Positions 16,428 to 26,415 of a DNA stretch of 45,159 bases are shown here, piece by piece. The DNA comes from Pseudomonadota bacterium. GTDB lineage: Bacteria; Pseudomonadota; Gammaproteobacteria; Burkholderiales; Rhodocyclaceae. The notes beneath the pieces were generated by a model that worked only from the letters and a program-made list of their open reading frames with translations, had not been told where the DNA came from and made no database searches. Every line of letters starts with the position of its first letter. Positions within the stretch are counted from its first letter, which is position 1. The stretch lies in the NCBI GenBank assembly GCA_018262095.1, contig JAGTRW010000032.1, positions 1 to 45,159 of the forward strand, written 5' to 3'. A program made the position numbers and the translations under genes.

Positions 16428-19202
16428 ATGAACCCGCTCATCGCTGCCCTGCGCGCACACCTGCCTGCCGATCGCGTCATCACTGACGAGTTGCGGCGGC
16501 TCGCCTGGGGTAGCGACGCCAGTTTCTACCGGCTGCTGCCCGAAGTCGTCGTGGTCGTCGATAGCGAGGACGAGGTCGCGCAGGTGCTGGCGGTGGCGCG
16601 GCAGCACGCGCTCCCGCTGACCTTCCGCGCCGCCGGCACCAGCCTCTGCGGGCAGGCGATCAGCGACGGTATCCTGGTCCTGCTCGGCGACGGCCTGGCC
16701 GGCTTTGAGCTCGCGCCCGATGCGGAGACTGTGCGTCTCGGACCGGCGATCGTCGGCGGCGAGGTCAACCGGCGCCTGGCCCCGTTCGGGCGCAAGATCG
16801 GCCCCGATCCGGCGTCGATCGCCACCTGCAAGATCGGCGGCATCGCCGCCAACAACGCCTCGGGGATGTGCTGCGGAACCGCGCAGAACAGCTACCGCAC
16901 GCTCGTCGGCCTGCGCGTCATGCTCGCCGACGGCAGCGTCGTCGACAGCCAGGACGCGGCCAGCGTCGCCGCGTTTCGCCAGAGCCACGCGGCGCTGCTC
17001 GGCGAGCTCGCGCGCCTGGGCGAGGAGGTCCGCGCCGACGCCGCGCTCGCCGCGCGCATCGAGAAGAAATACAAGATCAAGAACACCACCGGCTACAGCC
17101 TCAACGCGCTGATCGATTACGCCGACCCGATCGACATCCTGACGCACCTGATGATCGGCTCGGAAGGCACGCTCGGCTTCATTTCGCGCATCACCTACCG
17201 CACCGTCGCCGAGGAAGCGTGCAAGGCCAGCGCACTGATCTTTTTCCCGGATATCGCCACCGCTTGCCAGGCGGTGGTCGGCCTCAAATCCCGGCCGGTG
17301 GCCGCGGTCGAGCTGCTCGACCGCGCGGCGCTGCGCAGCGTCGAAAACCAGCCCGGACTGCCCGCGCTGATCCGTACGCTCGGTGAGACGGCGAGCGCGC
17401 TGCTGGTCGAGGTCCGCTCGCCCCACCCTGACGGGCTGCAAGCCAACATCGACGCGGCGCTGACGGCGATCGCCGGAATCGCGACGATCGAAGCGGCGCA
17501 GTTCGCGCGCGATGCGCAAACCTGCGAGACGTACTGGAAGGTACGCAAGGGAACCTTCCCATCGGTCGGCGCCATGCGGCGCAGCGGCACGACGGTGATC
17601 ATCGAGGACGTCGCCTTTCCGGTCACCGCGCTCGCCAGCGCGATAGTCGACCTGCAGGTGCTCTTCAGGCAGCACGGCTACCACGAGGCGATCATCTTCG
17701 GCCACGCGCTCGAGGGCAATCTGCACTTCGTATTCACCCAGGATTTCGGCGACCCCGCCGAGGTGGCGCGCTACGCCGGCTTCATGGAGGCGCTCTGCCG
17801 CCTGGTGGTCGACGACTACGACGGATCGCTCAAGGCCGAGCATGGCACCGGTCGCAACATGGCGCCTTTCGTCGAGATGGAATGGGGGCGACAGGCGACC
17901 GACCTGATGCGCCGCATCAAGGCGCTCTTCGATCCGGAAAACCTGCTCAATCCGGGAGTCATTCTCAACGACGACGCCGCGGCGCACCTCAAGCACTTGA
18001 AACCGATGCCGGCGGCCGACGCGCTGGTCGACCGCTGCATCGAATGCGGCTTTTGCGAACCGCTCTGTCCTTCGCACCAGCTCACGCTGTCGCCACGCCA
18101 GCGTATCGTCGGCTGGCGCGAAATCGCACGTCGTCGCGCGGCGGGTGAGCACGAGGGCCGCGCGCTGGTCGAGGACTACCGTCATTTTGGCCTCGACACC
18201 TGCGCCGGCTGCGGGCTGTGCTCGACCGCCTGCCCGGTCGGCATCAATACCGGCGAACTGATCCGCCGCCTGCGCGGCCTCGCGCACGGCCCGGTCGAGC
18301 GCCGCGTCGGCCGCCTCGCCGGCGAACACTTCGGCCTCTTCGCGGCCGGCGCCCGCCTGGGCTTGCGCATCGCTCACCAGGCGAGCGCGGTGTTCGGCGA
18401 CCCGGCGCTCGCCCGACTCTCGGGTGGCGCCTGGCAGCTGCCGATGCCGCGCGCCGGAAAAGCACTCAAGCTCCGTGCCGGGCAAGGCGATCCGGTGGTC
18501 TACTTCCCAGCCTGTGGCGGGCGCATTTTTGGTCCGAGCAGCGAGGCAGAAGCCGAACTCGGCGAGGTCATCTTGCAACTGCTGGTCCGCGCCGGCTACG
18601 CGCCGCGTTTGCCGCAGGATTACGCCGCGCTATGCTGCGGCCAGATGTTCGCCAGCAAGGGTCTGGCCGAAGTCGCAGAGGCCAGCGCTGCCCGGCTCGA
18701 GGACGCGCTCAGGGCCGCCAGCGACGACGGGCGATACCCGATCATCATGGACGCCAGCAGTTGCAGCGCGCGCATGCAAGCGTACCTGGCCGGCCGTCTA
18801 CCGCTCCTCGACTTTCACGAATTCGCCCACGACGCACTGTTACCCAGGCTACGGCTCACCCGGCAGCGCGGGCCCATCGCCCTGCACATCAACTGCAGCG
18901 TGCGCCAGAGCAGCTCGGCCGCCAAGCTGCAAAAGCTGGTCAGCGCCTGCGTCGAGCAGGTCGTCGAACCGGCCGGGGTGAACTGCTGCGGTTTTGCCGG
19001 CGATCGCGGCTTCGTCGTACCCGAACTCAACCGCCACGCGCTACGCAAGCTCGGCGACGAGCTTCCTGAAGATTGCCGCTGCGGTGTCTCGAGCAATCGC
19101 ACCTGCGAGATCGGGCTCTCCACGCAAAGCGGACGCAGCTACCGCTCGGTCGCCTACCTGCTCGAAGAATGCAGTCGCGACATAAGCCCCGGCGCTTGCT
19201 GA
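16428..19202 (+). CDS. FAD- and Fe-S-binding oxidoreductase, D-lactate dehydrogenase (Dld-II) type
   Basis: A 924-residue fusion. Residues ~35-250 form the PCMH-type FAD domain ([13 protein letters not shown], then [14 protein letters not shown]). Residues ~250-530 form the FAD-linked oxidase C-terminal domain, with the substrate/FAD motifs [10 protein letters not shown] and [13 protein letters not shown]. Next come two 4Fe-4S motifs, [13 protein letters not shown] and [14 protein letters not shown] (about 538-605), and two CCG domains ([20 protein letters not shown]). This layout is that of respiratory D-lactate or D-2-hydroxyacid dehydrogenases feeding quinone or cytochrome. The exact substrate is inferred from the family. 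It stands alone, with a degraded chemoreceptor end on the opposite strand directly after it. Confidence 0.85.
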   Translation: MNPLIAALRAHLPADRVITDELRRLAWGSDASFYRLLPEVVVVVDSEDEVAQVLAVARQHALPLTFRAAGTSLCGQAISDGILVLLGDGLAGFELAPDAETVRLGPAIVGGEVNRRLAPFGRKIGPDPASIATCKIGGIAANNASGMCCGTAQNSYRTLVGLRVMLADGSVVDSQDAASVAAFRQSHAALLGELARLGEEVRADAALAARIEKKYKIKNTTGYSLNALIDYADPIDILTHLMIGSEGTLGFISRITYRTVAEEACKASALIFFPDIATACQAVVGLKSRPVAAVELLDRAALRSVENQPGLPALIRTLGETASALLVEVRSPHPDGLQANIDAALTAIAGIATIEAAQFARDAQTCETYWKVRKGTFPSVGAMRRSGTTVIIEDVAFPVTALASAIVDLQVLFRQHGYHEAIIFGHALEGNLHFVFTQDFGDPAEVARYAGFMEALCRLVVDDYDGSLKAEHGTGRNMAPFVEMEWGRQATDLMRRIKALFDPENLLNPGVILNDDAAAHLKHLKPMPAADALVDRCIECGFCEPLCPSHQLTLSPRQRIVGWREIARRRAAGEHEGRALVEDYRHFGLDTCAGCGLCSTACPVGINTGELIRRLRGLAHGPVERRVGRLAGEHFGLFAAGARLGLRIAHQASAVFGDPALARLSGGAWQLPMPRAGKALKLRAGQGDPVVYFPACGGRIFGPSSEAEAELGEVILQLLVRAGYAPRLPQDYAALCCGQMFASKGLAEVAEASAARLEDALRAASDDGRYPIIMDASSCSARMQAYLAGRLPLLDFHEFAHDALLPRLRLTRQRGPIALHINCSVRQSSSAAKLQKLVSACVEQVVEPAGVNCCGFAGDRGFVVPELNRHALRKLGDELPEDCRCGVSSNRTCEIGLSTQSGRSYRSVAYLLEECSRDISPGAC

Positions 19203-19258
19203 GGCGTTTGGCCCGCACGCCACAAAGCCAGGCCCGGTAGTCTTTGCCCCGCCCCGCG

Positions 19259-19515
19259 TCAGATCCGGAAGCGCGCGACCGACTGACCAAACCGCTGATC
19301 GGGTCGGTTGCCTTACCGATTCGTTCGGCCAGCTTGCGCACCTCGTCGGCGACCACCGCGAAACCGCGTCCCCGCTCGCCAGCGCGCGCCGCCTCGATGG
19401 CGGCGTTGAGCGCCAGAAGGTTGGTCTGATCGGCGATTTCCTTGATCACCCGAGCAATCCCGCCGATTTCGCGCGAGCGCTCGCAAGCCGCGTAACTACC
19501 CGTTGCTGAAATTCA
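19259..19515 (-). pseudogene. Remnant of a methyl-accepting chemotaxis protein
   Basis: Read on the minus strand, 19515 to ~19306 encodes the signalling tip of a chemoreceptor: [20 protein letters not shown], then [12 protein letters not shown], then [23 protein letters not shown] stop lies directly upstream at 19513-19515, so the periplasmic and HAMP parts are missing. After KAT the frame breaks, and a typical receptor ending (QSVARFRI-stop, 19259-19285) appears in another frame, implying an internal deletion. It is not functional. Confidence 0.8.
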
Positions 19516-19879
19516 GGACAAGCGGCGGAACCGGGCGCCCCCGGTTGAAGCCGCGATCAGTTCCGCTCGACATCGAAGGCCTTAGCAGATCATTCGAGAA
19601 CAGAACGAGATGATGAATTGCAATGACTTGCGCCCCGATCAAAAGCGGCCGAGAATCGCGACGGGGGTCAAAGTAAAGAGAGCGGTTTGAGCGACTGCGT
19701 GAGTCGTCGGTCGTTTCGAAAAAAAGCCGCGCGCGTCGCAGGCGATCGAGCCAGCGATGCAACAGCCGATGATTCTCGCCAAGCAGCGAAAGATCGAGCG
19801 TCGCCGGACAGCGCTCTGCGCCGACCGTTTGCTGCCCGAAAGCAAAGAAAACCAACGAGGTCATCGAGGGGGGCAGCGG
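19516..19879. other. Gene-free junction upstream of the hydrogenase operon
   Basis: No confident gene or promoter was found here. A hairpin lies near 19529-19565 (inner arms AACCGGG/CCCGGTT, outer arms GCGGC/GCCGC). A 122-residue frame on the minus strand (19864 to 19496) has no ribosome binding site and no recognisable homology. The stretch looks like eroded DNA between the chemoreceptor scar and the hydrogenase genes. The hydrogenase promoter probably lies here but was not identified, and I saw no good FNR or sigma54 site. Confidence 0.5.
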
Positions 19880-21898
19880 ATGAACAGATCGGTTTATGGT
19901 GTCTGGGACGGAAAGGTTCACGACTTCCGCCTCATCGAACTTGGCGAGCAACCCGCCGTATTGACCGGGCTCGACGACTTTGCTCCGCACAACGAAACGA
20001 AGGCATTCATTGCCGACCGGGGTTTTCTGGTCTTTGACCGGGACATGAGCCTGGTCGAAGCGTTCAGCCAGTACCTGAGTCAGGCCGCCAGGGAATCCTG
20101 CGGCCGCTGCGCGCCCTGCCGCGTCGGCACGCAAAGGATGCGCGACCTGCTGCAGAAGTTCTCGGCGGGATTGACCGCCAACGGCATCCTCGATGACATC
20201 AAGGAAATCGCCGAACAAGTCGCCGAAACCTCGCTGTGCGGCATGGGGCAATCGTGCGCCAAGGCGTTGCTCGATGCCTTGCACTATTTCAGCGACGAGT
20301 TCAAACCGCTGAAACCGGCGCAGGCCATTTTCCAGCACAGTTTCGTCTATACCACGGCGCCGTGCATCGAAGCGTGTCCATCCAAGGTCGATGTGCCCAA
20401 GTACATCGACGGCGTCAAAGGCGGCAAGTTCGACTTTGCACTGGGCGTCATCCTTGACAAATACTCGATGGCGGCAAGCTGCGGCAGGGTTTGCGTACGC
20501 TTCTGCGAAATCGCCTGCCGCCGGCGAAGTGTGGAAGGCGCGGTCGGCATCCGCATGCTCAAGCGCTACGCCGCCGATCAGGCAATTGCCAACGACCGGC
20601 TGCGCTTTACCAAAAGTCCGATCCGGCGCAACCAGCGCGTGGCGGTGATCGGCGCCGGCCCGGCCGGAATCACCTGCGCCTACAAGCTCTTGCTCGAAGG
20701 CTTCCAGGTCGACGTTTTCGACGCACAGAAAACCGCCGGCGGAATGGCGTCGATCGGAATTCCCAGCTATCGACTGCCCAAGGACGTGCTCAAGGCCGAA
20801 ACCGAAGACGTCGTCCGCCAACTGGGCGGTCATTTCTTCTACGGCAAGGTGCTCGGCGAAGACTTCACCGTCGATGACCTGCAGGACAAGGGCTACGACG
20901 CGGTCTTCCTGGCTTATGGCGCGAGCCGCGGCAGTCTGCTCGGCATCCGCAACGAAGACCCGAAACTCGCGGGCTACGCCTCCGGCGTCGATTTCCTGCT
21001 CAAGGTGCACCAGCATGTCGAGCACGGCGAGCCTTTCGCAGTAACGGGAGACGTCATCGTCGTCGGCGGCGGCAACGTCGCGATGGACTGCGTTCGCTCG
21101 GCGCGGCGCATGGGCGCGCGATCGGTGCATCTCATCTATCGCCGAACCGTCGAGGACATGCCGGCCGAAGACGACGAAATCGTCGCTGCGCAGCGCGAAG
21201 GCATCGTCTTCCACTGCCTGACCAACCCGTCCGGCTTGGTCGTCGAAGACGCCCAGGTGCGCGGCGTTGAGCTGGTCAGCATGCGCCAGACCGAGCTTGA
21301 TTCGCGCGGACGGCGCAGCGTTGAGGCGCTGCCCGATTCGGGCTTCTTGATGCGCTGCGACCTACTGGTCGCGGCGATCGGCCAGCAAGTCGAGCCGTCC
21401 GTTCTCAAGCCCGAAGACGGCATCGAACGCGATCGCTGGAACTGCATCACGGTCGATCCCGACACGCTTGAGACCTCGCGCCAAGGCGTTTTCGCCGGCG
21501 GCGACTGCGTGCTCGGGCCATTGACGCTGGTCAATGCGCTCGATCATGGCGAGCGCGCCGCAGCGGCCATTCGCGACTATCTTGACGACGGCGAGGTGCG
21601 GATCAGGCCCGAGCGCCGGATGCAGAACTTTCTGGCCAAGAACAAGCTGTTTGCGGGCGAATGCCTCAAAACACCGCCCTTGCATCAGGACCCGGTGACG
21701 CTGCCAGAGCTCGACGCCAGTGAGCGCATCAAGCACTTCGGCGAAGTCGATCGCGTGATTTCGAAAGAAGACGCCTACGCCGAAGCCAGCCGCTGCCTGC
21801 GCTGCTATCGGCTCTACTCGGTCGTCACCGCCAAGCCGCTGCAACAGCCAGTCCGTGCCGCGCATAAAGAATCGACCTTTACGAGTAATCGTCCATGA
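19880..21898 (+). CDS. NuoF-type Fe-S module fused to GltD/NfnB-like NAD(P)H flavoprotein (hydrogenase partner)
   Basis: A 672-residue fusion. Residues ~45-145 match only the C-terminal part of NuoF/HydB: the cluster motif ESCGRCAPCRVG gives Cys74, Cys77, Cys80, and the fourth ligand is Cys120 (SLCGMG). The FMN/NADH-binding half of NuoF is absent. Residues ~150-245 form a GltD-type 4Fe-4S domain (Cys162, Cys166, and Cys201, 205, 209, 213). FAD motif GAGPAG lies at 258-263 and the NAD(P)H motif GGGNVAMD at 396-403. I chose the ATG at 19880 because GAGGGGGG is just ahead. The stop overlaps hydA (ATGA). It probably carries electrons between NAD(P)H and HydA; this resembles the GltD-linked hydrogenases classed as [FeFe] group A2. 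Confidence 0.85.
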   Translation: MNRSVYGVWDGKVHDFRLIELGEQPAVLTGLDDFAPHNETKAFIADRGFLVFDRDMSLVEAFSQYLSQAARESCGRCAPCRVGTQRMRDLLQKFSAGLTANGILDDIKEIAEQVAETSLCGMGQSCAKALLDALHYFSDEFKPLKPAQAIFQHSFVYTTAPCIEACPSKVDVPKYIDGVKGGKFDFALGVILDKYSMAASCGRVCVRFCEIACRRRSVEGAVGIRMLKRYAADQAIANDRLRFTKSPIRRNQRVAVIGAGPAGITCAYKLLLEGFQVDVFDAQKTAGGMASIGIPSYRLPKDVLKAETEDVVRQLGGHFFYGKVLGEDFTVDDLQDKGYDAVFLAYGASRGSLLGIRNEDPKLAGYASGVDFLLKVHQHVEHGEPFAVTGDVIVVGGGNVAMDCVRSARRMGARSVHLIYRRTVEDMPAEDDEIVAAQREGIVFHCLTNPSGLVVEDAQVRGVELVSMRQTELDSRGRRSVEALPDSGFLMRCDLLVAAIGQQVEPSVLKPEDGIERDRWNCITVDPDTLETSRQGVFAGGDCVLGPLTLVNALDHGERAAAAIRDYLDDGEVRIRPERRMQNFLAKNKLFAGECLKTPPLHQDPVTLPELDASERIKHFGEVDRVISKEDAYAEASRCLRCYRLYSVVTAKPLQQPVRAAHKESTFTSNRP

Positions 21899-23694
21899 AA
21901 GCTCACATCAACGGCAGGGAATTCTCCTTCGAGCACGACGAGACCATCCTCGAGGTCGCGCGAAAAAACGGGATTTTCATCCCGACGCTGTGCGAGCTCA
22001 ACGACATCGACCATGCGCCAGGCACCTGCCGGGTCTGCCTGGTCGAGGTCGATCGCCAGGACACCGTTGGGCCGCACTACGTGACGGCCTGCGACACGCC
22101 GCTCGGCGACGGCTGGAAGGTCATGACGCGGACGCCGAAGGTGCAGGAGATGCGCCAGCTGCAGATGGAACTGATCATGGCCGACCACCATCAGTCCTGC
22201 GCCTCGTGCCCGCGCAACGGCAATTGCGAGCTGTTGGCGACGGCCAATTCGGTCGGCCTCAAACAGGTGCGCTTCCACTATACGGAAGGCTGGGAAGATC
22301 TCGAACCGGACCACGGCAGCCAGCCGGTCATTTACGACCGCAGCCGCTGCATTCGTTGCCAACGCTGCGTCGCCGTCTGCCGCAAGATCCAGGATGTCGA
22401 TGCGCTGGAACTCGCCGGTTGGGGCAACGCCGCCGGAATCCGACTCAAGGGCGGCTCGGTGGCGGCATCGCCGTGCGTGACCTGCGGCCAGTGCGTGATG
22501 GTCTGTCCGACCGGCGCGCTCGCCGAGCGCGACCAGACCCAGGACGTCCTCGACTACCTGGCCGATCCGCAAATCGTCACCGTCTTCCAGACGGCGCCGG
22601 CGATCCGAGTCGGCATCGGCGAAGAGTTCGGACTGCCGGCGGGAACCAACGTCGAAGGCCAGATCATCGCCGCGCTGCGCCTGATGGGCGCCGATGTCAT
22701 CCTCGACACCAACTTTGGCGCCGACGTGGTGATCATGGAAGAGGGAACCGAGCTGCTCGGTCGTCTGAAAAAGAGCTATCGGCCGACCTTCACGTCCTGC
22801 TGCCCGGCGTGGATCAACTTCGCCGAGAAGCACTACCCGGAAATCCTGCCGCTGCTGTCGAGCACGCGCTCGCCGCAGGCGGTGATGGGCAAGATCGCCA
22901 AGACCTACCTGGCCGAAAAACGCGGCATCGATCCAAAGCAGATGCGCATGATCGCGATCATGCCATGCACCGCCAAGAAGGAAGAGGCTGCCCGCCCCGC
23001 ACTCGGCGAAAACGGCGTTCCGGACGTCGACATCGTGCTCACCATGCGCGAGTTCGCGCGCCTGCTGCGCCGCGAAGGAATCGACCTCAAGCTGCTCGAA
23101 CCGTCAGCCTACGACGATCCGCTGATGAGCGAGTACTCGGGCGCCGCGGCGATCTTTGGCACCACCGGCGGCGTCATGGAGGCGGCGGTGCGCACCATGT
23201 ACTACGTGGTCAACGGCAAGGAACTCGAACACATCGAGGTCGCGCAGCTGCGCGGCTTCGAGAACGTTCGCTCGGCCAACGTCGAGCTCGGCGGCGAGTA
23301 CGGTCAGATCAAGGTGGCGATGTGCCACGGCCTCAAGGGTACCCGCCAGCTGGTCGACGCCGTGCTGGCGGGCACCGCCGACTTCGACTTCATCGAAATC
23401 ATGGCCTGCCCGGGCGGCTGCGTCGACGGCGGCGGCACGCTGCGCTCGAAGAAGTCGTACATTCCGCATGCCATGATGCGCCGCGAGACGATGTTCGGCA
23501 TCGATCGAAAAACCAAGGTTCGCCAGTCGCACAACAACCAGCAGGTGCAAAAACTCTACGCCGACTTTCTCGGCGCGCCGCACTCCGAAAAAGCGCACCA
23601 GATGCTGCACACGCAGTACAGCGCCAGGCCCTGCGGGGTGATCGCCGACATCCAGGCGGCGTGGGACGAGCTCAAGAAACAGGGCGGGCGCTGA
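21895..23694 (+). CDS. hydA: [FeFe]-hydrogenase catalytic subunit (M3-type)
   Basis: Catalyses reversible H2 formation at the H-cluster; cytoplasmic, no signal peptide. The 599 residues run as follows: N-terminal 2Fe-2S domain (LCELNDIDHAPGTCRVC), His-Cys cluster HHQSCASCPRNGNC (about 98-111), two 4Fe-4S motifs (CIRCQRCVAVC and CVTCGQCVMVCP), then the H-domain. L1 is TSCCPAW with proton-transfer Cys302 and ligand Cys303. L2 is MPCTAKKEE with Cys358. L3 is EIMACPGGCVDGGG with Cys505 and Cys509. The small-subunit-like helix (LYADFLGAPHSEKAHQMLHT) is fused at the C-terminus. All H-cluster ligands are intact. It overlaps the flavoprotein gene and leads directly into the maturase genes. Confidence 0.96.
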   Translation: MKAHINGREFSFEHDETILEVARKNGIFIPTLCELNDIDHAPGTCRVCLVEVDRQDTVGPHYVTACDTPLGDGWKVMTRTPKVQEMRQLQMELIMADHHQSCASCPRNGNCELLATANSVGLKQVRFHYTEGWEDLEPDHGSQPVIYDRSRCIRCQRCVAVCRKIQDVDALELAGWGNAAGIRLKGGSVAASPCVTCGQCVMVCPTGALAERDQTQDVLDYLADPQIVTVFQTAPAIRVGIGEEFGLPAGTNVEGQIIAALRLMGADVILDTNFGADVVIMEEGTELLGRLKKSYRPTFTSCCPAWINFAEKHYPEILPLLSSTRSPQAVMGKIAKTYLAEKRGIDPKQMRMIAIMPCTAKKEEAARPALGENGVPDVDIVLTMREFARLLRREGIDLKLLEPSAYDDPLMSEYSGAAAIFGTTGGVMEAAVRTMYYVVNGKELEHIEVAQLRGFENVRSANVELGGEYGQIKVAMCHGLKGTRQLVDAVLAGTADFDFIEIMACPGGCVDGGGTLRSKKSYIPHAMMRRETMFGIDRKTKVRQSHNNQQVQKLYADFLGAPHSEKAHQMLHTQYSARPCGVIADIQAAWDELKKQGGR

Positions 23695-23736
23695 CGCCGT
23701 GACAACGAAAATCGACCCGCCCGGAGCGTCGCGACG

Positions 23737-25146
23737 ATGAGCCAATACCCGACCAGTGACTGGCTGCGCGCCGGCGAGGTTGATGAGCTTCTCCAAGGCG
23801 CAGTTCGCGACGACGCGAAAATTCGCGACGTGCTGCACAAGGCGCGCGAACTCAAGGGCCTCAGCCTGGCCGAGGTGGCGACGCTGTGCCAGATCGCCGC
23901 GCCGCAACAGATCGAAGAATTGTTCGCCACCGCGCGCAGCGTCAAGGCGCAGATTTATGGACAGCGAATGGTCCTCTTCGCGCCGCTCTACATTTCCAAC
24001 GTCTGCGGCAACGAATGCACCTACTGCGCCTTTCGCAGCTCGAACAAGGCCTTGCCGCGCGTCGCGCTTAAGCGCGCCGAAATTCAAAGCGACACCGCCG
24101 AGCTGATCCGTCAGGGGCACAAGCGCCTGCTGCTGGTCGCCGGCGAAGGCTACTCGGCAGCCAACGGCGGTTTTCAGTACATTCTCGACGCCATCGCCTC
24201 CGTCTATGACGTCACCGAGGCGTCCGGCAACATCCGCCGGCTCAACGTCAACCTGGCGCCGCTCGAGGTCGATGAGTTCCGCCAGCTCAAGCAAGCCGGC
24301 ATCGGCACCTACCAGCTGTTCCAGGAAAGCTATCATCGCAACACCTACGCCGCGGTGCACCTCTCCGGCAAGAAGCGCGATTTCGACTGGCGCGCATCAG
24401 CGCTCGACCGCGCCATGCAGGCCGGCGTCGACGACGTCGGCATGGGCCTGCTGCTCGGACTGCACGACTGGCGTTTCGAGCTGCTGAGCCTGATGCAGCA
24501 TATCGGCCACCTCGAACAGCGGTTCGGTGTCGGCTGCCACACCGTCAGCGTTCCGCGCATCGAGCCCGCCGATTCTTCCGCGCTGTCGATGGCGCCGCCG
24601 GCGCCGGTTTCCGATGCCGACTTCCGCAAGATCATCGCCATCTTGCGCCTGGCGGTTCCCTACACCGGAATCATCCTGTCGACGCGCGAATCGGCGCCAA
24701 TCCGCCGCGAATGCTACGCGCTCGGCGTCTCCCAGATTTCCGCGGGCAGCCGTACCAATCCGGGCGGATACAGCGCAGGCGAGACTGGCCACCAGCACGC
24801 AGCCGGCCAGTTCCAGCTCGGCGATCATCGCCGGCTGGAAGAGGTGGTCGACGAACTGGCGCAGCTCGGTTTCATCCCGTCGTTCTGTACCGCCTGCTAC
24901 CGCCTGGGTCGCACCGGGCGCGACTTCATGGATCTGGCCAAGCCCGGCCTGATCCGGCAGAAGTGCGATCCCAATGCGCTGACGACCTTCCAGGAATACC
25001 TGCTCGACTTTGCCCCGCAGGCCGTTTGCTCGAGCGGCGAGGACGCCATCGATCGAGCGCTCGAGGCAATGAGCGCCAGGCCGCGCCGGACGGCCGAGCG
25101 GATGCTGGCCAAGATCCGCTGCGGCAAGCGCGACGTGTGCTGCTGA
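23737..25146 (+). CDS. hydG: [FeFe]-hydrogenase maturase HydG (radical SAM tyrosine lyase)
   Basis: Cleaves tyrosine to supply CO and cyanide as an Fe(CO)2CN unit for the H-cluster. The 469 residues have the radical-SAM motif CGNECTYC (Cys90, Cys94, Cys97) followed by AFRSSN. The auxiliary cluster motif is CTAC (Cys384, Cys387) followed 22 residues later by Cys410, exactly the CX2CX22C spacing of HydG and absent from the tyrosine lyase ThiH. The gene starts 42 bp after hydA, with GGAG about 10 nt ahead of the ATG. Confidence 0.95.
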   Translation: MSQYPTSDWLRAGEVDELLQGAVRDDAKIRDVLHKARELKGLSLAEVATLCQIAAPQQIEELFATARSVKAQIYGQRMVLFAPLYISNVCGNECTYCAFRSSNKALPRVALKRAEIQSDTAELIRQGHKRLLLVAGEGYSAANGGFQYILDAIASVYDVTEASGNIRRLNVNLAPLEVDEFRQLKQAGIGTYQLFQESYHRNTYAAVHLSGKKRDFDWRASALDRAMQAGVDDVGMGLLLGLHDWRFELLSLMQHIGHLEQRFGVGCHTVSVPRIEPADSSALSMAPPAPVSDADFRKIIAILRLAVPYTGIILSTRESAPIRRECYALGVSQISAGSRTNPGGYSAGETGHQHAAGQFQLGDHRRLEEVVDELAQLGFIPSFCTACYRLGRTGRDFMDLAKPGLIRQKCDPNALTTFQEYLLDFAPQAVCSSGEDAIDRALEAMSARPRRTAERMLAKIRCGKRDVCC

Positions 25147-25177
25147 GGCGATCGCCATACTGACTTAAAGGATCGAC

Positions 25178-26413
25178 ATGCTCGAAGCCCCCAAGGCGCT
25201 GCGCCTGCACATCGGACTCTTCGGTCGCCGCAACAGCGGCAAGTCGACGCTGATGAATGCCTTGATCGGACAATCGATTTCGATCGTCTCCGACCAGCCC
25301 GGAACCACCACCGACCCCGTCGAAAAGGCCTTCGAACTCGCGCCGATCGGTCCGGTAGTGTTCATCGATACCGCCGGTTTCGACGATCAGGGCGCGCTCG
25401 GCGAACTGCGCGTCAAGAAGACCCGCGACGTTCTCGAACGCGTCGATATCGGGCTGGTCGTCGTCGGCGAGCAAGGGCTGGGTGGGTTTGAACTGGCGCT
25501 GATTGCCGCGCTGCGCGAGGCGCAAACGCCGCTGCTGGTGGTCTTCAACAAAGGCGATCTGGCGTCCCCGACGCCCGACCAGCTGGCGCAGCTCGAGCGC
25601 GACGCGATTGACGCCGTCGCCATCTGCGCCGTGCACGCGAGCGGCATCGACCGTCTCAAGGAAGCGCTGTTCCGCCTGGCGCCCGACGCCGGCAGCGAAG
25701 CGCCGCGTCTGGTCGGCGACCTGATCGGGCCGGGCGACCTGGTCGTGCTGGTGGTGCCGATCGATCTGGGCGCACCCAAGGGCCGGCTGATCCTGGCTCA
25801 GGTGCAGACGCTGCGCGACATCCTCGACAGCGACGCGGTGAGCCTGATGGTCAAGGAAAGCGAACTCGCTACAGCGCTCTCGCAGATGACCGCCAAGCCT
25901 GCGCTGGTGATCTGCGATTCGCAGGTGGTGCTCAAGGTCGCAGCGGAAACGCCGCCCGGGATACGCATGACGACCTTTTCGATCTTGATGGCGCGCTTCA
26001 AGGGCGAGATGCTCGGACTCGCCGCCGGCGCCGGCGCCATCTCGCGGCTCAAGCCCGGCGACCGGGTGCTGATCGCCGAAGCGTGTTCGCACCATCCGCT
26101 GGCCGACGACATCGGCCGCGTCAAGCTGCCGCGCTGGCTGCAGCAGTACGCTGGCGGTGCGCTCGATATCGACGTCAGGTCGGGCAACGATTTTCCCGAA
26201 GACCTCGCGCCGTACGCGCTGATCGTTCAATGCGGCGGCTGCACGGTGACGCGCAAGCAGATTCTGGTTCACCAATACCGCGCGGCGCGCCAGGGTGTTC
26301 CGATGACCAACTACGGCATGGCCATCTCGGTGTCGCAAGGCGTCATCGAACGCGCGCTCGAATGCTTCCCCGCGGCGTGGAACGCCTATCGGCAAGGCGT
26401 CACCGGAGGCTGA
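25178..26413 (+). CDS. hydF: [FeFe]-hydrogenase maturation GTPase / scaffold HydF
   Basis: HydF assembles the 2Fe subcluster and delivers it to HydA. The 411 residues contain an N-terminal GTPase domain: P-loop GRRNSGKS (16-23), TT in the switch I area (PGTTTDP), DTAGFDD and NKGD. A dimerisation domain and a C-terminal cluster-binding domain follow. Cluster ligands are Cys303 with His305 (CSH) and Cys352/Cys355 (CGGC). The residue before CGGC is Gln351 where many HydF proteins have His. AAAGGA precedes the ATG, and hydE starts 2 bp after the stop. Confidence 0.94.
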   Translation: MLEAPKALRLHIGLFGRRNSGKSTLMNALIGQSISIVSDQPGTTTDPVEKAFELAPIGPVVFIDTAGFDDQGALGELRVKKTRDVLERVDIGLVVVGEQGLGGFELALIAALREAQTPLLVVFNKGDLASPTPDQLAQLERDAIDAVAICAVHASGIDRLKEALFRLAPDAGSEAPRLVGDLIGPGDLVVLVVPIDLGAPKGRLILAQVQTLRDILDSDAVSLMVKESELATALSQMTAKPALVICDSQVVLKVAAETPPGIRMTTFSILMARFKGEMLGLAAGAGAISRLKPGDRVLIAEACSHHPLADDIGRVKLPRWLQQYAGGALDIDVRSGNDFPEDLAPYALIVQCGGCTVTRKQILVHQYRAARQGVPMTNYGMAISVSQGVIERALECFPAAWNAYRQGVTGG

Positions 26414-26415
26414 CG

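Noticed and set aside
16365-18578. Minus-strand frame of 737 codons opposite the D-lactate dehydrogenase-type gene
   Set aside because: The composition is shadow-like (Arg/Asp/Gln-rich, no motifs), and the opposite strand encodes clear FAD and Fe-S domains.
19640-19700. FNR-like or sigma54-like site ahead of the hydrogenase operon
   Set aside because: Candidates such as TTGCG..GATCAA have the wrong spacing, and no TGGCAC-N5-TTGC pattern was seen.
19496-19864. Possible 122-residue minus-strand gene upstream of the hydrogenase operon
   Set aside because: No ribosome binding site and no family resemblance; it overlaps the chemoreceptor remnant and eroded junction DNA.
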